Notes under the pieces: model-generated
Told to the model about the DNA's origin: nothing
What the model saw: only the letters and a program-made list of their open reading frames with translations
Database searches by the model: none
Made by a program: the position numbers and the translations under genes
Part shown: in pieces, positions 5,514 through 8,051 of the stretch
Layout: every line of letters starts with the position of its first letter
How positions within the stretch are numbered: the stretch's first letter is position 1
DNA from: Methanothrix sp.
GTDB lineage: Archaea > Halobacteriota > Methanosarcinia > Methanotrichales > Methanotrichaceae
DNA length: 8,051 bases
Assembly (NCBI GenBank): GCA_023229165.1
Contig: JALNZQ010000117.1
Location: 1 to 8,051 of the forward strand
Direction of reading: 5' to 3'

Positions 5514-5753
5514 TTAATCGGGAGAGGTGCTCAATATCTCATCAAACTTTTTATGTATTCCTTCTTTTCCCTTTTCGAGAGGAACCACATATCCCCGGCG
5601 AGTAACAATCCAGCCGCCTTTGCAGATATCTCTTGCAAGGTCGACAGCCTCAGCCTTTGTATCGCAATGCGTCGATGCCCTCTCTGCATGAGGCATTTTC
5701 ACACCCCAGCCGCCTTCGGGATTAAGTACAACATGCCGCTCTTTGCGTGCCAT
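5514..5753 (-). CDS. DUF2188-family small protein
   Basis: The product has 79 residues. RHVVLNPEGGWGVKMPHAER (6-25), followed by ASTHCDTKAEAVDLARDI (26-43), reproduces the DUF2188 pattern: a short strand, the GGWxVK turn, RAS, then T-K-xEA-AR on a helix. VTRRGYVVPLEKG (50-62) is the closing strand pair, and a charged tail follows. The biochemical role of DUF2188 is not established as far as I know; the fold resembles small double-stranded-RNA-like or HicB-like alpha/beta units, which is inference. The ATG at 5753 is chosen over one at 5771 because the TATA box at 5778-5786 places initiation near 5757; the longer start would sit only a few bases from that box. The mRNA would be practically leaderless. 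Its stop is one base from the start of the next gene. Confidence 0.82.
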   Translation of the reverse strand: MARKERHVVLNPEGGWGVKMPHAERASTHCDTKAEAVDLARDICKGGWIVTRRGYVVPLEKGKEGIHKKFDEILSTSPD

Positions 5754-5777
5754 TATTAAACATAGAGTCATGTAATG

Positions 5778-5786
5778 CTATATAAA
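5778..5786 (-). promoter_or_regulatory. TATA box of the DUF2188 operon
   Basis: The minus strand reads TTTATATAG, very close to the archaeal TATA consensus. Its centre is about 29 bases before the ATG at 5753, so transcription would begin about 4 bases before the start codon. It lies about 65 bases from the edge of the MBL-fold pseudogene. Confidence 0.7.
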
Positions 5787-5851
5787 TAAGGGCATGACAT
5801 ATTCGCTCATGCGACTGATGGGAATATCGGCCTTATTGCTGCATGTTTCTA

Positions 5852-6152
5852 GCTGAAGAGAATGTGGTGGTCTACTCCGGAGACGCCGACGCCCTCTCTT
5901 GCGTGGCAGCTCTCGCGAATGGGGCTGACTTGCTCATTCACGATTGCTCATTTTCCGAGCCTTTTGTGTCACCAACCACACGACGCTCAAAAAGCAGGGC
6001 AGCATGATCAAGAACCAGGGCGTAAAGCGCATGGTGCTCACGCACCTCTACCCGCAGGCGGCAGGATGCGAGATGAGATGGCAGAGCAGGTGATTGAGTT
6101 GTCCGGAGCTCCCACCATAGTGGGCTGGGATATGATGATCGTGATAATTTGA
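5852..6152 (+). pseudogene. Truncated, frameshifted copy of the MBL-fold hydrolase gene
   Basis: This copies the last ~100 codons of the gene at 3017-3760. In frame one it encodes ENVVVYSGDADAL, then VAALANGADLLIHDCSF, matching residues 150-181 of the intact protein and keeping the SGD metal Asp. A one-base deletion near 5964, where GATGTC of the intact gene has lost its A, shifts the frame before the NHTTPKK helix. A second deletion near 6073 shifts it again, and the end is read as MAEQVIELSGAPTIVGWDMM. The HLHLDH motif and everything before residue ~148 are absent. The open frame visible from 5862 is an artefact of these shifts. Homology stops at about 5843-5852, next to the DUF2188 promoter. 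The mostly third-position substitutions suggest the copy diverged as a working gene before it died. Confidence 0.9.
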
Positions 6153-6339
6153 AATTTGAGAGCGATGATTACTGAAAATTGAAAACAAAGTTCAGGGTGA
6201 GTGCGTATTTAATATATGTCGTAAGAGTTCAATATTAGGAGAGCTATATACGTAGATGGAATATATCCTGCATTATGTCAGCTGGGTGCATCGAATCGTT
6301 GGTGATGAGGCCTAAAAGTGCAAAGTGGAATTTCTATAA
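6153..6339. other. AT-rich intergenic strip with several TATA-like elements
   Basis: The strip contains TTTAATATATG (6208-6218), CTATATA (6244-6250) and AATATATCC (6260-6268), any of which could drive the gene at 6340. A 19-codon frame at 6256-6315 (MEYILHYVSWVHRIVGDEA), preceded by an in-frame TAG, is the only small ORF noticed. No RNA gene or repeat was recognised. Confidence 0.4.
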
Positions 6340-7068
6340 ATGATTGATTGGGCAAGTATTCTACCAGGAACTAGTCCCGTAATGGTTTCTCTAAATAGCA
6401 CTGCTTTGAGCATATCGATACCGTCCAATGGATCTGGTTTTAGCTTTGTTACGCTAATCACGGCAGTGGTATCATTTCTTGCATTTATTCTTGGCGTCTA
6501 CAATTCATATGTTCGTCATAAAGATAAACTGCCCTCGATAAAAGCCGGGTGTATTGAGGGATTCATGGACTCTGGAAGGGATGGCGAATTTGTAATTTTC
6601 GTTGAAGGTTACAATAACGGTCAGTTACCTGTAACAATCGTTAGATACATGTTTTATCTTCCAAAGTACCATCTAGGTATTCATTTCAATGGCATGTACA
6701 AGACAAAGGTATTACCTGGTTCAAACTATCGTAGATGGGTCCCTTCGGATATTTTTGCTGAATATTTAAACCGTAGCGATTGGTTTTTATTTCTCAAAAA
6801 ACAAGGGATCATAAACGATAGTAAATTGCCAAAAACTATAAAATTAGAAGCATGGCTAGTGGATGAAGGTGAGCGGACATATAAGAGTAAGCCTATTGAG
6901 TTCGATATCGAAAACACATTAAAGAATACTAACGTTAGCATTAATGAGGGAATGATCAATTCGCTTATATCTATGACCTATTATGATCCAGGTGAGACTA
7001 AACGAAAAATACAAATATATAAACAAGAATTCATAGAATTAATAAATAAAATTAAAGGAGAGCACTAA
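6340..7068 (+). CDS. Orphan single-helix membrane protein, AT-rich
   Basis: The product has 242 residues of unknown family. A Ser/Asn-rich N-terminus (1-33) precedes one membrane helix at about 34-57 (FSFVTLITAVVSFLAFILGV). RHKDK then marks the cytosolic side. The rest (about 65-195) alternates short strands and turns (FVIFVEGYNNGQLPVTIVRY and TIKLEAWLVDEGERTYKSKP), consistent with an immunoglobulin-like beta domain. The C-terminus is helical and Lys-rich (KRKIQIYKQEFIELINKIKG). Small membrane-anchored proteins of this layout are common as strain-specific genes in methanogens. Codon use is visibly more A/T-rich than in the MBL, TPR and PPOX genes, with many AAA, ATA and TTA codons, which fits recent acquisition. 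The start is uncertain: ATG 6340 has no clear ribosome site, and ATG 6382 is possible. It converges on the PPOX gene. Confidence 0.7.
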   Translation: MIDWASILPGTSPVMVSLNSTALSISIPSNGSGFSFVTLITAVVSFLAFILGVYNSYVRHKDKLPSIKAGCIEGFMDSGRDGEFVIFVEGYNNGQLPVTIVRYMFYLPKYHLGIHFNGMYKTKVLPGSNYRRWVPSDIFAEYLNRSDWFLFLKKQGIINDSKLPKTIKLEAWLVDEGERTYKSKPIEFDIENTLKNTNVSINEGMINSLISMTYYDPGETKRKIQIYKQEFIELINKIKGEH

Positions 7069-7140
7069 CTTAAATATAATTTTGGGCAGACTTCGCGGAT
7101 TATCTAACTTGTGATATGAAGATTCAAAAAATAAAAGTGC

Positions 7141-7545
7141 CTAGGCAATCTGTTTCCCCGCCGCCGGTCCCCACATGGCGTTGTAGATCTCAGTGATCTT
7201 GACTACAGCGCAGCTTTTGGCCGGCAGCTTGTTGTTGATGCCGTGCACCCAGGCCCGCATGGCCTCGAAGTCCTTGCCTTCCTTGGTAACAGTGACGTTC
7301 CCCTTGATCTGGAAGGATTTCTTGGTCTCGCTGTTGTAGCAGAGGATGGAGATCTTGGGATTCTCTGCCAGATTCTGGGCGGTCTTGTAGAAGAAGTTGT
7401 CCGCGAGCATGAGCGTCTCATCGTCTATGATCTTCATCAGTCCCACAAAGACCACATTGGGCATGCCCGACTTGCTGGCTGTGGCAATGGGTATGGGCTT
7501 TTGCTTTTCCAAGGTCTCTTTAACTTCCGCTGGCATCTTTACCAT
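7141..7545 (-). CDS. Pyridoxamine-phosphate-oxidase-fold flavin-binding protein
   Basis: The product has 134 residues, typical of the minimal split-barrel PPOX family. MPAEVKETLEKQKPIPIATA (4-23) is the N-terminal helix and first strand, SGMPNVVFVGLMKIIDDETL (26-45) the second strand pair, and ADNFFYKTAQNLAENPKISI (48-67) the helix-turn-strand that borders the flavin phosphate. Residues 78-90 and 111-120 close the barrel. Such proteins bind FMN, F420 or haem and reduce small substrates; the exact cofactor cannot be told here. In a methanogen, F420 or FMN would be usual. The ATG at 7545 is fixed by GGTGA at 7552-7556 with a 6-base spacer. The GC-rich third positions match a resident gene rather than the adjacent AT-rich orphan at 6340. 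Confidence 0.88.
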   Translation of the reverse strand: MVKMPAEVKETLEKQKPIPIATASKSGMPNVVFVGLMKIIDDETLMLADNFFYKTAQNLAENPKISILCYNSETKKSFQIKGNVTVTKEGKDFEAMRAWVHGINNKLPAKSCAVVKITEIYNAMWGPAAGKQIA

Positions 7546-7551
7546 TTCAAA

Positions 7552-7556
7552 TCACC
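7552..7556 (-). promoter_or_regulatory. Ribosome binding site for the PPOX-family gene
   Basis: The minus strand reads TGGTGATTTGAA before the ATG at 7545. GGTGA sits 6 bases from the start. This supports 7545 over the second in-frame ATG at 7536. Confidence 0.7.
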
Positions 7557-7600
7557 AGATCAATGGATAGGATGCAATTTATTTAGCTCTATCGTTCTTT

Positions 7601-7633
7601 AAAAAAAGATATATGCCGCTTTAAAATTGCGGC
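7601..7633 (-). terminator. Hairpin plus T7 terminator of the lamin-tail-domain gene
   Basis: On the minus strand, GCCGC (7633-7629) and GCGGC (7619-7615) form a 5-bp stem around an AT loop. A T7 run follows at 7607-7601. It begins about 10 bases after the stop at 7643. The stem is short, but the T-run alone fits archaeal termination. Confidence 0.5.
7608..7616 (-). promoter_or_regulatory. Possible TATA box for the PPOX-family gene
   Basis: The minus strand reads GCATATATC, similar to the box at 4685-4693. Initiation would fall near 7587, leaving a leader of about 40 bases containing the ribosome site. It overlaps the terminator of the upstream gene. A second candidate, TAAATAAATT at 7576-7585, is closer to the gene. 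Confidence 0.4.
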
Positions 7634-7642
7634 TAACGTAAT

Positions 7643-8051
7643 CTAGTACTGGATCTGCCTGGCCAGAGGATCGACCCACGCGCCTGCCGCAGGAGCGGTG
7701 GAGACATCGTATGTGGAGATGATACTTCCATCGGCATCCTGCAGGGATACCAGGTTATCGATCCAGAGTGGATTAGAGCTGTTGGTGTAGATATCGGTCG
7801 TGCTGCCATATCCTTCACCCTCATGGACGCGAATAGAAGCTTCCTCTTGCAGGGTCAGCGCCGGGAAGGTAAAGGTGGTGTTTCCGGCTGAGGCCAGGGT
7901 CCATCCCGTCAGGTCCCAGGATCCTACGGCCTGGTTGGTTACCTGGACATACTTGTCTTCCGCCGTGTTTACCTTGGTGATGCCAACCTTCACTGCAGGT
8001 GTGGAAGAGCCCGCATCACGGGTAAATACCGTATCCCTATTGGCGGTCTTT
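7643..8051 (-). CDS. Lamin-tail-domain (LTD) protein, 5' end outside window
   Basis: The minus strand is open from the right edge to TAG at 7643-7645, giving 135 residues with no internal stop. The visible frame begins KTANRDTVFTRDAGSSTPAV, a Ser/Thr-rich linker, so the apparent GTG start at 7993 is internal. Residues 22-115 form a lamin tail domain: VGITKVNTAEDKYVQVTN (strand pair), SWDLTGWTL, TTFTFPALTL, SIRVHEGEGYGSTTDIYTN, then LWIDNLVSLQDADGSIISTY. The D-L-x-GW, FP-x-x-L and SLQD-x-x-G elements are family signatures. LTDs in prokaryotes are extracellular immunoglobulin-like modules, often in surface or nuclease-bearing proteins; whether an enzymatic part lies upstream is not visible. The C-terminus (VDPLARQIQY) ends just after the domain. 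Confidence 0.85.
   Translation of the reverse strand, partial: KTANRDTVFTRDAGSSTPAVKVGITKVNTAEDKYVQVTNQAVGSWDLTGWTLASAGNTTFTFPALTLQEEASIRVHEGEGYGSTTDIYTNSSNPLWIDNLVSLQDADGSIISTYDVSTAPAAGAWVDPLARQIQY

Noticed and set aside
5862..6152. A 96-codon ORF as a real gene
   Set aside because: Nucleotide alignment shows it is a frameshifted reading of the MBL-fold gene end; only its last ~28 residues are in the original frame.
7243..7602. Plus-strand ORF of 119 codons opposite the PPOX-family gene
   Set aside because: The minus-strand gene has a recognisable fold and a GGTGA ribosome site; the plus-strand product is a shadow.
1..8051. tRNA, rRNA, CRISPR array, insertion sequence or integrase
   Set aside because: No cloverleaf-like segment, regularly spaced repeat, transposase-like protein or terminal inverted repeats were seen. 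The only long repeat is the MBL-gene duplication.

Overview
The window looks like archaeal chromosome, most likely from a methanogen close to Methanothrix (Methanosaeta). This is inferred, not matched to a database. The support is: TATA-like boxes about 20-30 bases before several start codons, at least two apparently leaderless genes, GGTGA-type ribosome sites, TTG and GTG starts, and a mix of secreted SNase-like, CARDB and lamin-tail-domain proteins with stand-alone RibD-C and Hfq/Sm-like proteins. No tRNA, rRNA, CRISPR array, insertion sequence or integrase was seen.

Left part (1-2008). A secreted SNase-like gene runs off the left edge on the minus strand. It is divergent from a plus-strand series: a two-helix membrane protein (432-692), a RibD-C/DHFR-fold reductase (729-1406), and a secreted CARDB-like protein (1457-2008) that appears to have its own leaderless promoter and a hairpin-plus-T-run terminator.

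Middle (2009-3760). A gene-poor strip holds a SHOCT-domain ORF with no good start codon and a 42-codon ORF, both possibly remnants. It is followed by an Hfq/Sm-like RNA-binding protein, a strong 12-bp hairpin, and an intact MBL-fold (RNase Z-like) metallohydrolase at 3017-3760.

Duplication block (3761-6152). Three minus-strand genes lie here: a membrane/TPR protein, an unrecognised membrane-anchored 270-residue protein, and a DUF2188 protein. The last two form a tight operon behind a near-ideal TATA box. On the far side is a broken copy of the last ~300 bp of the MBL-fold gene (5852-6152, about 85% identical by hand alignment, two single-base deletions). The block is therefore bracketed by direct repeats, one live gene end and one pseudogene, which suggests duplication followed by insertion or truncation.

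Right part (6153-8051). An AT-rich orphan gene for a single-helix membrane protein (6340-7068) is convergent with a PPOX-family flavin-binding gene (7141-7545). A lamin-tail-domain secreted protein, also minus, runs off the right edge and ends at a hairpin plus T7 terminator. Apart from the DUF2188 pair the genes do not form an obvious single pathway; this reads as an accessory region of mixed origin.
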